Part shown: positions 1-8,368 of the stretch, one piece after another
How positions within the stretch are numbered: the stretch's first letter is position 1
Layout: every line of letters begins with the position of its first letter
From: an uncultured Erysipelotrichaceae bacterium
GTDB lineage: Bacteria > Bacillota_I > Bacilli_A > Erysipelotrichales > Erysipelotrichaceae
Direction: 5' to 3'
DNA: 64,000 bases
NCBI GenBank assembly: GCA_934725085.1
Contig: CAKVAL010000003.1
Coordinates: 1 to 64,000 of the forward strand
The notes under the pieces: generated by a model
Told to the model about the DNA's origin: nothing
Databases searched by the model: none
What the model saw: only the letters and a program-made list of their open reading frames with translations
Translations under genes and position numbers: made by a program

Positions 1-1
1 G

Positions 2-166
2 AAATCAATAGCCAATTGAAGCGAAACTAATCGCCAACACTTAGCGAAAAGGATGGCCAGTCGAGGCGAAATCTACACTAGACAAAAGAAGATTCTTAAT
101 TCTCTTGGATTAAATGAAAAAGAATATCATAATTTTGTAGAAAAAATAAAAGAACAGGTTGTATAG
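2..166 (+). pseudogene. 3' end of an unrecognised gene, possibly broken by a stop codon
   Basis: The frame ending at the TAG at 164-166 is open back to the window edge except for a TGA at 17-19. It reads SETNRQHLAKRMASRGEIYT and then a basic, helix-like tail ending in KEQVV. An ATG at 53 would give 37 residues, but no Shine-Dalgarno sequence precedes it. The protein-like character on both sides of the TGA suggests the C-terminal end of a longer gene with a TGG-to-TGA change. A short independent ORF is the alternative. The family is not recognised. A terminator overlaps the stop codon. Confidence 0.35.
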
Positions 167-176
167 CCTGTTTTTA
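153..176 (+). terminator. Rho-independent terminator of the first gene remnant
   Basis: Six-base arms AACAGG (153-158) and CCTGTT (167-172) enclose an 8-nt loop and run into a T tract. The stop codon of the upstream frame lies in the loop, a compact arrangement seen elsewhere in this window. Confidence 0.7.
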
Positions 177-245
177 TAATAGATGTATAAATTTTAAGAG
201 AAGTTAACGATGGATTTAGATGTATAAACGATGTATATGAAACAA

Positions 246-269
246 GGCGAACAAAATTAATTGTTCGCC
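246..269 (-). terminator. Terminator of the minus-strand lipoprotein gene
   Basis: A perfect 9-bp inverted repeat, GGCGAACAA and TTGTTCGCC with a 6-nt loop, starts 4 nt after the minus-strand stop codon. On the minus strand it is followed by TTGTTT, a weak T tract. Confidence 0.7.
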
Positions 270-273
270 GTTA

Positions 274-1362
274 TTAATGATGTAGTTCTACCTTTTCATA
301 TTCATTATCTTTGTGGATAGTCACTTCTGAATAATCTTCATTATATGTGAATTCTTGAAGAGAATCTTTATTCATCGAATCATCTATTCGAGTTATATAA
401 CCATCCTTGTTGTAGGTGTATGTATATTCATGATCAAATGTTGAAGGCGGGTAAGAGGCAAACTTTTCATAGATTATATGATCATCATCATAATCAAATT
501 CATATGTTGAACTAAGTTCATCATTGTAATAATTGATAATCGAAGTCATTTTTCCATCTTCTTTATATTCGAATATTTCTTTATTTAAGTTTGAATAACG
601 TACTACCTTAGAAGGTGAACCATTATCATATAGTTCGTATTCGGTAGTGATAGTGCCTGATTTATCAGTCTTAACAAGTTTTACAAGATTATCATTTGTG
701 TCATATTCAAATGTAATTTCATTATCACCATCATTTGTACCAACTTTGTATATTAATTCATCCTTAAAATAATAATACCAGTCATCATCTCTTATATAAC
801 AGATACTTCCATCATCCTTATATTCAACACTATAGTGTTCATCTTGTGTACAATAAATATCAGTAATCTTATCTTCTTTATCTAATAGATAAACTGTATA
901 ATTACTCTTCTTAAATAGCTTTTGGTAATTTGATGATAATAACTGATAATCATTATAGTAAACTGAATCTAAATCATTGCCGATATAAGTGCTCTTGCCT
1001 TGATAATAGTCAACGTTTCTTTCATCTTTAATAGATGGATTATAGTCAAAATCATAGTCTATTAGGATTTTCTTATAAAAAGTATCATTAGAATCGCATA
1101 CATCATAGCCATCTTTTAAGCCTTTAATCAATTCTTTTGTCTTGGCACCATCAGTTTCTTTTAATGATTTATCTAATGTTTTTATCGCATTATAATATTC
1201 TCCCTTAATTATATAAGCGTTAAATAAATCAATATATGCAGTTTCATCACTTACGTTTTCCTTTATCTTATTATTTAATGAAGATATTTCGTTATCTACA
1301 TCATAAGTCTTTTGACAAGATACTAAAAAGATAATAAGGATACAAACAAACAATCGTTTCAT
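274..1362 (-). CDS. Surface lipoprotein with YD/RHS-like strand repeats
   Basis: The 362-residue product starts with a type II signal peptide whose lipobox is LVSC near residue 16, so it should be lipid-anchored on the outside of the membrane. Residues about 25-90 are helical and resemble a degenerate TPR pair (NAYIIKGEYYNAIKTLDKSL). Residues about 170-350 are built from short tandem segments such as YDTNDNLVK, YNKDGYITRI and YELYDNGSPSK. These recall YD/RHS or MORN-variant repeats, which form stacked beta strands. AGGAGG lies 8 nt before the ATG. A TTCACA-17-TATAAT promoter reads towards the gene and shares its -35 region with the divergent LysR gene. The binding partner is unknown; the repeat assignment comes from pattern only. 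Confidence 0.75.
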   Translation of the reverse strand: MKRLFVCILIIFLVSCQKTYDVDNEISSLNNKIKENVSDETAYIDLFNAYIIKGEYYNAIKTLDKSLKETDGAKTKELIKGLKDGYDVCDSNDTFYKKILIDYDFDYNPSIKDERNVDYYQGKSTYIGNDLDSVYYNDYQLLSSNYQKLFKKSNYTVYLLDKEDKITDIYCTQDEHYSVEYKDDGSICYIRDDDWYYYFKDELIYKVGTNDGDNEITFEYDTNDNLVKLVKTDKSGTITTEYELYDNGSPSKVVRYSNLNKEIFEYKEDGKMTSIINYYNDELSSTYEFDYDDDHIIYEKFASYPPSTFDHEYTYTYNKDGYITRIDDSMNKDSLQEFTYNEDYSEVTIHKDNEYEKVELHH

Positions 1363-1412
1363 AGTTATTTCCTCCTAAACTTACTAATTATTTTTATTCT
1401 ATTTACAGCTTA

Positions 1413-1471
1413 ATTATAAAAGATGCATTCTAACTTGTGAATTGATAAATTAGTTAATACAATATTAACTA
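1413..1471. promoter_or_regulatory. Overlapping divergent promoters with a LysR-type operator
   Basis: The minus promoter is TTCACA (1436-1441) with TATAAT (1413-1418), 17-nt spacing, for the lipoprotein. The plus promoter is TTGTGA (1435-1440) with TACAAT (1458-1463), 17-nt spacing, for the LysR gene. The two -35 boxes overlap. A perfect 9-bp inverted repeat TAGTTAATA-CAA-TATTAACTA (1451-1471) covers the LysR -10 box, which is well placed for autoregulation. Confidence 0.6.
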
Positions 1472-1492
1472 TAGGTTAAGGGGGTTAATAAT

Positions 1493-2389
1493 ATGCACAA
1501 TGATTCATTAGTTGTTTTTTCTAAAGTTGTTGAATGTAAAAGTTTTAGTGCTTCTTCAAGAGTTTTGTATATGAGTCCTGTAGCGATAAGAAAACATATC
1601 AATAAGTTAGAAAAAGAACTTGGTGTTAGCTTATTTGAAAGAAGTTCTAAGGGTGTTATCTTAACGGAAAAAGGTGAGATTTTGTATGTTGCTGTAAAGA
1701 AAATGCAAAACATTTATGATGAGTGTTTATTAAAATTAAAGGCTGATAGAAAAAACAAGATAAGAGTTGGTTTATCTCGTCATTTTTTACTTGGAAATAC
1801 CGATATCGTATTTAAATGGCTTTTTGATAATAATAATTATCAAGTCGATATTGTTGAAATAGATGAAAGTTATTGTTTTGTAGAAGATAATCTAGATAAG
1901 TTAGGGAAACAAGTTGATATTCTTATTGGCTCTAGTGTTGAAGAATTAGATAGGCATTATCAACAGACAATAATTACTTCAATAAAGCCGGGTTTACTAG
2001 TTCCTAAAACTCATAGGCTCGCAAATAACAAGATAATAACGATAAATGATATTAAAGATTCTAATATTTATGTTAATGGAGCTTGTTCTTGTCAAGAAAT
2101 AAATGAAGAGATTCAAATACTTAAAGATAATTCAAATGTTGTTATGATTGACAAAGAAAACGATTTAGCTGATAAGTATCAAGATTGTATTAAAGATAAT
2201 AATCTATTGTTTTGTACAAACTATCTATCAATGGATTTTTTAGATGCGTCAATCATACCATTAGATTTCGCAAAACCTATTCCTTTTTCTTTTGTATATT
2301 TAAAGACATGTGATTATGAAATTAAACATTTTGCGAATTGTATGAAGGAAAACTATAATAAGTATTATGAACAAAAAGTTAGAGATTAA
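1493..2389 (+). CDS. LysR-family transcriptional regulator
   Basis: The length, 298 residues, is standard for the family. The N-terminal winged helix-turn-helix covers residues about 3-60 (SLVVFSKVVECKSFSASSRV, then the recognition region SPVAIRKHINKLEKELGVSL and LFERSSKGVILTEKG). Residues about 85-295 form the effector-binding fold, which is less conserved. GGGGG lies 8 nt before the ATG. The gene is divergent from the lipoprotein gene and has an inverted repeat over its own -10 box. It overlaps the next gene by 23 bp. LysR proteins usually control themselves and a neighbour, so the lipoprotein and the downstream membrane and ABC genes are the likely targets. The ligand is unknown. Confidence 0.9.
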   Translation: MHNDSLVVFSKVVECKSFSASSRVLYMSPVAIRKHINKLEKELGVSLFERSSKGVILTEKGEILYVAVKKMQNIYDECLLKLKADRKNKIRVGLSRHFLLGNTDIVFKWLFDNNNYQVDIVEIDESYCFVEDNLDKLGKQVDILIGSSVEELDRHYQQTIITSIKPGLLVPKTHRLANNKIITINDIKDSNIYVNGACSCQEINEEIQILKDNSNVVMIDKENDLADKYQDCIKDNNLLFCTNYLSMDFLDASIIPLDFAKPIPFSFVYLKTCDYEIKHFANCMKENYNKYYEQKVRD

Positions 2390-3344
2390 ATATGCAGCTC
2401 TAAAAGAAGATTTATTAGAGCTAGAGAAAGATACTACCGAGACTATTAATTCTCAGATTGAGGAACTTGCTAAGAAACAAGAGATTTCTAAGATGCCTGA
2501 ATTAAAGGCTAATCTATTAGAAGAATACAATCTTTTAAATGACGCATCTAAATTATTCTTGGATTCTGCTAGTAAGTGTAGTAAGACAGCTGATACTATC
2601 AAGACTCAAATTAAAGAATATGAGAAATACGAGGAAAGAGTAGATAAGAATAAGAAGGTTATCAGCAAGCCTAATTCGATGTTGGATTATCAGGAAAACG
2701 AAAGTAATCACTTTGCGAAAGGTAATACTTTCTATAAGCTATTTTGGGTCTTCTTTATTGGTTGTTTTGCGGGTGTAGTAATCGAAACAATATTCTGCAT
2801 TGTCACAAGAGGACATTATGAATCTAGAGTTGGCCTAATATGGGGACCATTTAATCTTGTATATGGCTTTGGCGCCTTAGTATTATCAGCCTTTCTATAT
2901 AAGTATCGTAATAGATCAAGAATCTATTCCTTCATCGGTGGTTTTATCACTGGAAGTATTGTTGAATATTTATGTTCCTATTTTCAAGAATTATTGTTTG
3001 GTTCAACATCTTGGGACTATTCTAATTTCCCTTTTAATATAAACGGTAGAATTTGCCTATTATATTCATTATTCTGGGGAATCTTAGGTATTTTATGGAT
3101 TAAAGATATTTATCCATTCATGTCGGAAATGATTCTAAAGATACCTAATAAAATAGGCAAAAAACTTACAATGGTACTACTAGTATTTATGATTGTTAAT
3201 AGTCTTGCCACTGGTGCTGTAGTCTTTAGATGGAAAGAAAGATTACAAGGCGCAGAAGCTAATAATAAGATAGTAGAAACCATTGATAGGCTATATCCAA
3301 ACGAAAGAATGGAAAAGATATTTGCAAATATGAAATTTAATTAA
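2367..3344 (+). CDS. Putative ABC-transporter type IV (CmpB-like) membrane protein
   Basis: The 325-residue protein has a charged, coiled-coil-like N-terminal domain (residues about 1-115). About five membrane segments follow from residue 122, including FFIGCFAGVVIETIFCIV, WGPFNLVYGFGALVL and FIGGFITGSIVEYLCSYF. The sequence around GLIWGPFNLVYGFG and the WDYS segment match the CmpB / ABC-transporter type IV family, whose role is poorly known. The start lies inside the LysR gene (23-bp overlap) with only a distant AAGGA, so translation is probably coupled. A terminator overlaps its stop codon. Confidence 0.75.
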   Translation: MNKKLEIKYAALKEDLLELEKDTTETINSQIEELAKKQEISKMPELKANLLEEYNLLNDASKLFLDSASKCSKTADTIKTQIKEYEKYEERVDKNKKVISKPNSMLDYQENESNHFAKGNTFYKLFWVFFIGCFAGVVIETIFCIVTRGHYESRVGLIWGPFNLVYGFGALVLSAFLYKYRNRSRIYSFIGGFITGSIVEYLCSYFQELLFGSTSWDYSNFPFNINGRICLLYSLFWGILGILWIKDIYPFMSEMILKIPNKIGKKLTMVLLVFMIVNSLATGAVVFRWKERLQGAEANNKIVETIDRLYPNERMEKIFANMKFN

Positions 3345-3366
3345 ACAGCTTAAATGCTGTTTTTAT
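3343..3366 (+). terminator. Terminator after the LysR-CmpB pair
   Basis: AAACAGC (3343-3349) and GCTGTTT (3356-3362) pair around a 6-nt loop and are followed by T residues. The hairpin uses part of the TAA stop codon. Confidence 0.75.
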
Positions 3367-3373
3367 TAACCTC

Positions 3374-3393
3374 TAGTTAATGCGTGTTAACTT
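3374..3393. promoter_or_regulatory. Inverted repeat upstream of the ABC operon
   Basis: AGTTAA (3375-3380), a 6-nt spacer and TTAACT (3387-3392) make an operator-like repeat. Its half-site TAGTTAA is the same as in the palindrome over the LysR promoter, so it may be a second LysR site. A clear -35/-10 pair for this operon could not be chosen; TATATT at 3403-3408 is one candidate. Confidence 0.35.
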
Positions 3394-3456
3394 ATTAATA
3401 TCTATATTTTTTATAGGGGCTATGATAAAATTCAAGAAACAAGGAAAATCAATAAT

Positions 3457-4965
3457 ATGTTTAAAAGAATTTATCGTTCAATATTTAATAGGTTAAGACA
3501 AACATCAATACTATTAGTGGTGATGTTTGTTATATCACTACTGTTATGTGTTACCTTTTCAATCAAGAATGTAAGCGATGTATTAAATAATAAGATTGCA
3601 GCTAGTGTTAATCCTGTTGTTTCTATTAATGCCTCTAATTCTGCTTTTAGTTTTACCAAAGATGAAAGTGATTGGGATTTGCTTAGAAAGATTGGCTATC
3701 AAGAATATTGTGAGATGTATTATGAGGATTATTATCAATTAATCGATGAATTAAAGCCTCAATATTATGATTTAAACATGACGATGACTAATCAATCACT
3801 TGTCTCTTATAGTGATGAGGGACTATTGTATGATGTGGGTAGTAGTGAATTATTAAGTAAAATTAAAAGAAATAAGGTTAGTGAAGAAGATTTACCAGAA
3901 GGATGGTTATCTTCGTTTAATAATTGGCTAAGCGGTAAAAATGAATATTGTCCTTCTATTCGATTATGTAGTACTAGTAAAAGTGAATTCACTGACCTAC
4001 ATTATCATTTTAATGAAGCAGCTATACAAGAGGGTAGAACCTTTAATGATGATGAAATAGATAATGGGGCATTGACTTGTGTCTTAACTTCTGATATCTA
4101 TCTTTATAAAGATGGTTCTTTTACTGAAGTTGAAGTAGGAGATCATATTAAATATAGTATTGCGCAAGTCATTAACGGTGAAGTAAATATTTATGAAGAA
4201 TATGAATTTGAAGTAATTGGTATCTTAAATGGGGATAAATATCGTAATCATAATGATGTTATTGGCAGAGACTATGTCATTATTCCTGAAAAAACATTCA
4301 TGGAAATTTATGAGGAAGTAAAGTCTTATAAATTAAGTGAATTTGATTATATTCAGGTTTATCCAAGCATTATTACTTTAAATTCTTTTAATGATATTGA
4401 TAAGTTTGTTGAAAAAATTGAGGAACTAAATGAATTTGGCGACCGCAACTATAAATATGAAACAGCCTTAGATGCCTACTATGGCTTTGCGGGAAATTTA
4501 GATACATTGTCTTTAAATTCAGACATCTTATTTAAGTTCTCTTTTGTCGTATCTATCTTATTAACTATCTTTATCGTTAGTCTAGACTTAAATAGACGTA
4601 AAAAGGAAATAGGTTTATTAGCTTCTTTAGGAGAAAGTAAAGTTGCTATCATGGTACAACTAGTACTTGAATATTTAATTATCATTGTCTTCACGATGAT
4701 AATAGCAGCTTTTGTGTCTAATATAATATCTAATCAATTCATTGATAAGATTGATCTAAATCCTGAAGTAAGCGACATCTTTAATGATAAGACCCTAGAT
4801 TATTCCGATAGTATATCGATTTTAAATAAGGCTAAGTTGACTATCGACTTTGTTGATTTAATCAAAATATGTTTAATTCAAACTGTAGTTATTTTGTTTA
4901 CGATAATACTTAGTACAATACAAATTTTTACTATCAAAGTAAGAAAAATCATGATTGATGAATAG
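3457..4965 (+). CDS. ABC transporter permease, FtsX/MacB type
   Basis: The 502-residue membrane protein has one N-terminal membrane segment (ILLVVMFVISLLLCVTF). A large extracytoplasmic domain follows (residues about 40-350), then three C-terminal membrane segments starting near residue 362 (FSFVVSILLTIFIVSL). The motif LNRRKKEIGLLASLGES after the second segment is the conserved loop of FtsX-like permeases that contacts the ATPase. AAGGAAA precedes the ATG. The ATPase gene follows after 8 nt and a second permease overlaps it, giving a three-gene exporter or signalling ABC system. Related systems handle antimicrobial peptides or lipoproteins; the substrate here is unknown. Confidence 0.88.
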   Translation: MFKRIYRSIFNRLRQTSILLVVMFVISLLLCVTFSIKNVSDVLNNKIAASVNPVVSINASNSAFSFTKDESDWDLLRKIGYQEYCEMYYEDYYQLIDELKPQYYDLNMTMTNQSLVSYSDEGLLYDVGSSELLSKIKRNKVSEEDLPEGWLSSFNNWLSGKNEYCPSIRLCSTSKSEFTDLHYHFNEAAIQEGRTFNDDEIDNGALTCVLTSDIYLYKDGSFTEVEVGDHIKYSIAQVINGEVNIYEEYEFEVIGILNGDKYRNHNDVIGRDYVIIPEKTFMEIYEEVKSYKLSEFDYIQVYPSIITLNSFNDIDKFVEKIEELNEFGDRNYKYETALDAYYGFAGNLDTLSLNSDILFKFSFVVSILLTIFIVSLDLNRRKKEIGLLASLGESKVAIMVQLVLEYLIIIVFTMIIAAFVSNIISNQFIDKIDLNPEVSDIFNDKTLDYSDSISILNKAKLTIDFVDLIKICLIQTVVILFTIILSTIQIFTIKVRKIMIDE

Positions 4966-4973
4966 GAGGTTCT

Positions 4974-5645
4974 ATGAAAGAAATATTAGAAATTAAAGAT
5001 TTATCATACTACTATAAAGATGGTTCTAATACTAGAGTTATTTTTGATAAGTGTAACTATAGTTTTGAACAAGGAAAATTCTATTCTATCGTTGGTGAAT
5101 CAGGAAGCGGTAAGACAACGCTATTGATGTTACTAGCAGGACTAGACGAACCAAAGGAAGGTAGTGTCTTATATAGGGGAGAGGATATCAAAGATATTGG
5201 CTATGATAATTATCATAAGAAGGATGTTCAGATTATCTTTCAAAACTATAACTTATTAAATTATTTAAATGCCTATGACAACATCTTAACTGCCATCAGT
5301 ATCACTGATAAGAAAAGAAAAGTTGATAAGGATATGTTAAATGGCTATTTAAGTCGTTTTGGCATCGATGAGAATAAGGCTAAACGTAAAGTAAATAAAT
5401 TATCGGGTGGTGAACAACAACGTGTGGCAATCGCAAGGGCAGTTGCCTGTGATGGTGAAATTATCTTAGCTGATGAGCCTACTGGTAATTTGGATTATGA
5501 AACATCTCTAGGTATTATTAAATTATTTAGAGAACTAGTAGAAACATTTGGTAAGACCATTATTATGGTTACCCATAATAATGAATTGGCTAATATGTGT
5601 GATCATGTAGTCCACATTGATCAAAAAAGTAAGAATGTCTTATGA
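4974..5645 (+). CDS. ABC transporter ATP-binding protein, MacB/LolD type
   Basis: This 223-residue cytoplasmic ATPase energises the flanking permeases. It has a Walker A motif GESGSGKTT (residues 41-49), a Q-loop region QIIFQNYNLL, the signature LSGGEQQRVAIARA near 142, Walker B IILADEPTGNLD near 160, and the switch histidine in VTHNNELA. The length and motifs fit the MacB/LolD/FtsE-like group. AGGAGG lies just before the ATG. The stop overlaps the start of the second permease in an ATGA, so the three genes are one operon with coupled translation. Confidence 0.95.
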   Translation: MKEILEIKDLSYYYKDGSNTRVIFDKCNYSFEQGKFYSIVGESGSGKTTLLMLLAGLDEPKEGSVLYRGEDIKDIGYDNYHKKDVQIIFQNYNLLNYLNAYDNILTAISITDKKRKVDKDMLNGYLSRFGIDENKAKRKVNKLSGGEQQRVAIARAVACDGEIILADEPTGNLDYETSLGIIKLFRELVETFGKTIIMVTHNNELANMCDHVVHIDQKSKNVL

Positions 5646-6889
5646 GTAAACATTATTTTAAAAGAATATTTGAATCAATCATCACAAGAAGAAAAGACTC
5701 AATTCTGATTTTTTCGATTATCTTTATCTTGTCTTTCTTTATTATTGTCGCAACCTGTATATCAAGACTTGGTACTAATATCTCAAATAGTGTAAAAGAC
5801 AATATTGAAATAAGTATTTATACAAGTGATGCTGAATTTAGAACTAATAGAGAATGTATAAATATCGACGATGATTTTACTTATTATTGTAGAGATAATA
5901 ACTGTAGTTATGAGTCTTCTTATGCTACTGAGGCCTACACAAAAGATGAATATGGAACTAAGTCTAACGGTATCTTAGCTTCAGCTGTTTCTTATGATGC
6001 CTTCGCAGATTCAAACTATGAAATAACTAATTATTTTAGTGATTCCAATCAAGTCTTAGTGAGCACTAATACATTTGTAGAAGAACGGGATAAGATAGAT
6101 ATTTATATTAAGGATAAGCCTTATACTTTTGAAGTAGTTGGCTTTTTCATAAATAATGATTCTTCTATATCTAGTAAAAATCCTTATTATGATGGGGAAA
6201 CAAAGTTCATCATAAATAAAGATGAATTCTTTAGCATCGCTAAAGAAAATAACATTAAACTTAAACCAAACTTCATGGGTATTAAAACTTATGGAACGAC
6301 TTATGAAGAACTAGAGTTAACTTTTAAAGACATTCTTGATAAAGAAACTAAGAAATATGCCATTAATTCTAATATCGATGAATATAATAAGGTGGTTAAA
6401 CCAAGTGAGAGTTTAAAAGATCTTTACAACATCATCATGATTGTTATGGTTGTCATTAGTTGTTTGTTGCTTATTAATGTTATTACTTTTTTAAACGAGA
6501 AGCGAATTCATGAATATGCAGTGCTGTTGGCAATAGGGCAAAGCAAACTATTGTCGATTATTTCTTTTGCGTTAGAGATATTAATAATAGCTTTCTTAGC
6601 TATATCTTTGTCTTTCCCAATAGGCATAAGAGTAGCTAAGTCTTCTGCTGATAAGATGCTAGAAACAAATATAAAAAGACAAGAACGTATGGCAATGATA
6701 TCAGGTAGTCAAGAAGACTTTGATGTCTTTGAGAAACAATTAGCTCTTTACGAAGAATATGAGATAAGCATAAGTACTTTGGATGTTGTTTATATCTATT
6801 TAATCAATGACAGTTTTATTCTTGTTTCTTGTTTGTTTGCGTTTATTTCTATTAGTAAGCTTAAAGCACGTCAACTTTTAATAAATTGA
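5642..6889 (+). CDS. ABC transporter permease, FtsX type (second subunit)
   Basis: The 415-residue permease overlaps the ATPase gene by 4 bp. The layout matches the first permease: an N-terminal membrane segment (ILIFSIIFILSFFIIVAT), an extracellular domain, then C-terminal membrane segments beginning near residue 262 (IIMIVMVVISCLLLINVITF). The FtsX loop LNEKRIHEYAVLLAIGQSKL is present. It is shorter than the first permease because its outer domain is smaller. It probably forms a heterodimer with the first permease. The next gene follows a T-box leader with its own promoter. Confidence 0.88.
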   Translation: MSKHYFKRIFESIITRRKDSILIFSIIFILSFFIIVATCISRLGTNISNSVKDNIEISIYTSDAEFRTNRECINIDDDFTYYCRDNNCSYESSYATEAYTKDEYGTKSNGILASAVSYDAFADSNYEITNYFSDSNQVLVSTNTFVEERDKIDIYIKDKPYTFEVVGFFINNDSSISSKNPYYDGETKFIINKDEFFSIAKENNIKLKPNFMGIKTYGTTYEELELTFKDILDKETKKYAINSNIDEYNKVVKPSESLKDLYNIIMIVMVVISCLLLINVITFLNEKRIHEYAVLLAIGQSKLLSIISFALEILIIAFLAISLSFPIGIRVAKSSADKMLETNIKRQERMAMISGSQEDFDVFEKQLALYEEYEISISTLDVVYIYLINDSFILVSCLFAFISISKLKARQLLIN

Positions 6890-6891
6890 TG

Positions 6892-7089
6892 TATAATGTC
6901 TTTATCGATAAAAGAAACTGATTATATCTTTTGTTTATAGAGAGAAACGTTTTGGTGCAAGTTTTAGTAAGAGATATAAGTGACACTTCTTTAGAATCTA
7001 TTTAAAAGATAGGTCGTTACTCGCGTTAAGAGCTTAAAGTTAAAGATAAGGTGGTACCGTGCATTTGCACCCTTGTGCTACCTTTTTTA
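6892..7089 (+). promoter_or_regulatory. T-box riboswitch (promoter, leader and terminator) of hisS-aspS
   Basis: TATAAT at 6892-6897 starts a leader of about 190 nt. Stem I can be drawn with a base helix AAAGAA (6911-6916) and TTCTTT (6987-6992) and an upper helix TTATATC with GATATAA. The 3' side of the specifier loop reads GTGACAC. This contains GAC (Asp) and an overlapping CAC (His), matching the two synthetases downstream. The T-box core is AAGGTGGTACCGTG (7048-7061). The terminator pairs AAGGTGGTAC with GTGCTACCTT (7075-7084) and runs into six T residues. Uncharged tRNA is known to bind such leaders and favour the antiterminator. Confidence 0.92.
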
Positions 7090-7108
7090 TTTTCATAAGG
7101 AGAGGATT

Positions 7109-8368
7109 ATGTATCAAACAGTAAAAGGAACTTACGATTTATTGCCAGAAGAACTACAAAATTTCGAAGATCTTCAAGATTCATTCAGAATCATGCTTGA
7201 TTTATATGGCTACAAGCTAATGAAAACACCAGTATTTGAATATGCAGGCGTTTTTAGAAAAGACAACGACACCAGTGATATGGTAACTAAGGAGATGTAT
7301 ACTTTTTCTCCTAATGATAAGGACTTATATACTTTAAGACCTGAGGGTACTGCGGGTATTGTAAGAAGTGTTATTCAAAATAAGCTATATATGGATACTC
7401 CAGTTAAGTTAGCTTATATTGAAGAAATGTTTAGACATGAGCGTCCTCAAAAAGGAAGACAACGTCAATTTACTCAAATGGGTATTGAAAATATTGGCGA
7501 AAAGTCACCTTTGGTTGATGCAGAAACTATTGCTCTAGGTTATAACTATATCAAGTTAGTAGGCTTATCAAATGTTAAGGTGTTGATTAATACCTTGGGT
7601 GATAGCGTATCTAGAGTTAATTATGCTAACGCTTTAAAGGCACACTTTGAAAGCTATAAGGAAGATCTTTGTGAGGATTGTAAGAATCGTTTAGTTAAAA
7701 ATCCTCTAAGAATCTTAGATTGTAAGATTGATAGAGATAAGGATTTTGTAAAGAATGCTCCTAAGATGAAAGACTATTTAACTGATGAAGCTAAAGAATA
7801 CTTTGAAAAGGTAAAAGGATATTTGGATGTATTAGAAATTCCTTATGTTGTAGAAGATTCACTTGTAAGAGGCTTAGATTACTATACAGATACTGTATTT
7901 GAAGTTGTTTCAACCGATGAAAGTGCTGGTGCTCAAGCTACTGTCTTTGCGGGTGGTCGTTATGATGATTTAGTTAAGCAACTAGGTGGCCCTGAATTAT
8001 CTGGTATTGGCTTTGCGATTGGACTAGAGCGTCTATTAATCTTAGCTAAGGCTGAGGATGCCTTGGCTCCAATTGAAGAAGAAATCGATTGTTATGTCAT
8101 TGATATGACAAAGGGTAGTTCTTATGCCTTAGAAGTAGCTACTACTTTACGTAATAACTTCTATACTACTGAATTAAATTATTATGATCGTTCAATGAAG
8201 TCACAATTTAAGTCAAGTGATCGTAAGCATGCCATTTATGTTGTGATTATTGGTGAGGATGAAATGAATAATCGTATGGTTACTATTAAAAATACGATTA
8301 CTAAGGAACAAAATACAATCAAGTTTGATGAATTAATTGATTATCTTGAAGAAAGAGAGGATAGATAA
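7109..8368 (+). CDS. hisS: Histidyl-tRNA synthetase
   Basis: The enzyme charges tRNA-His. It is a class II synthetase of 419 residues, the usual length. Motif 2 is FRHERPQKGRQRQFTQMG. The histidine-specific region contains VRGLDYYTDTVFE, and motif 3 is GFAIGLERL. A C-terminal anticodon-binding domain follows. The start at 7109 is chosen because AAGGAGAGG lies directly before it and MYQTVKGTYDLLPEE is the canonical N-terminus; an upstream TTG at 7073 lies inside the T-box terminator. The gene is controlled by the T-box leader and is followed without a gap by aspS. Confidence 0.97.
   Translation: MYQTVKGTYDLLPEELQNFEDLQDSFRIMLDLYGYKLMKTPVFEYAGVFRKDNDTSDMVTKEMYTFSPNDKDLYTLRPEGTAGIVRSVIQNKLYMDTPVKLAYIEEMFRHERPQKGRQRQFTQMGIENIGEKSPLVDAETIALGYNYIKLVGLSNVKVLINTLGDSVSRVNYANALKAHFESYKEDLCEDCKNRLVKNPLRILDCKIDRDKDFVKNAPKMKDYLTDEAKEYFEKVKGYLDVLEIPYVVEDSLVRGLDYYTDTVFEVVSTDESAGAQATVFAGGRYDDLVKQLGGPELSGIGFAIGLERLLILAKAEDALAPIEEEIDCYVIDMTKGSSYALEVATTLRNNFYTTELNYYDRSMKSQFKSSDRKHAIYVVIIGEDEMNNRMVTIKNTITKEQNTIKFDELIDYLEEREDR

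Noticed and set aside
1..70. Direct repeat of about 16 nt (GCCAATTGAAGCGAAAC and GCCAGTCGAGGCGAAAT)
   Set aside because: The likeness is imperfect, only two units are seen, and it may reflect coding sequence. Not enough to call a mobile or CRISPR-like repeat.
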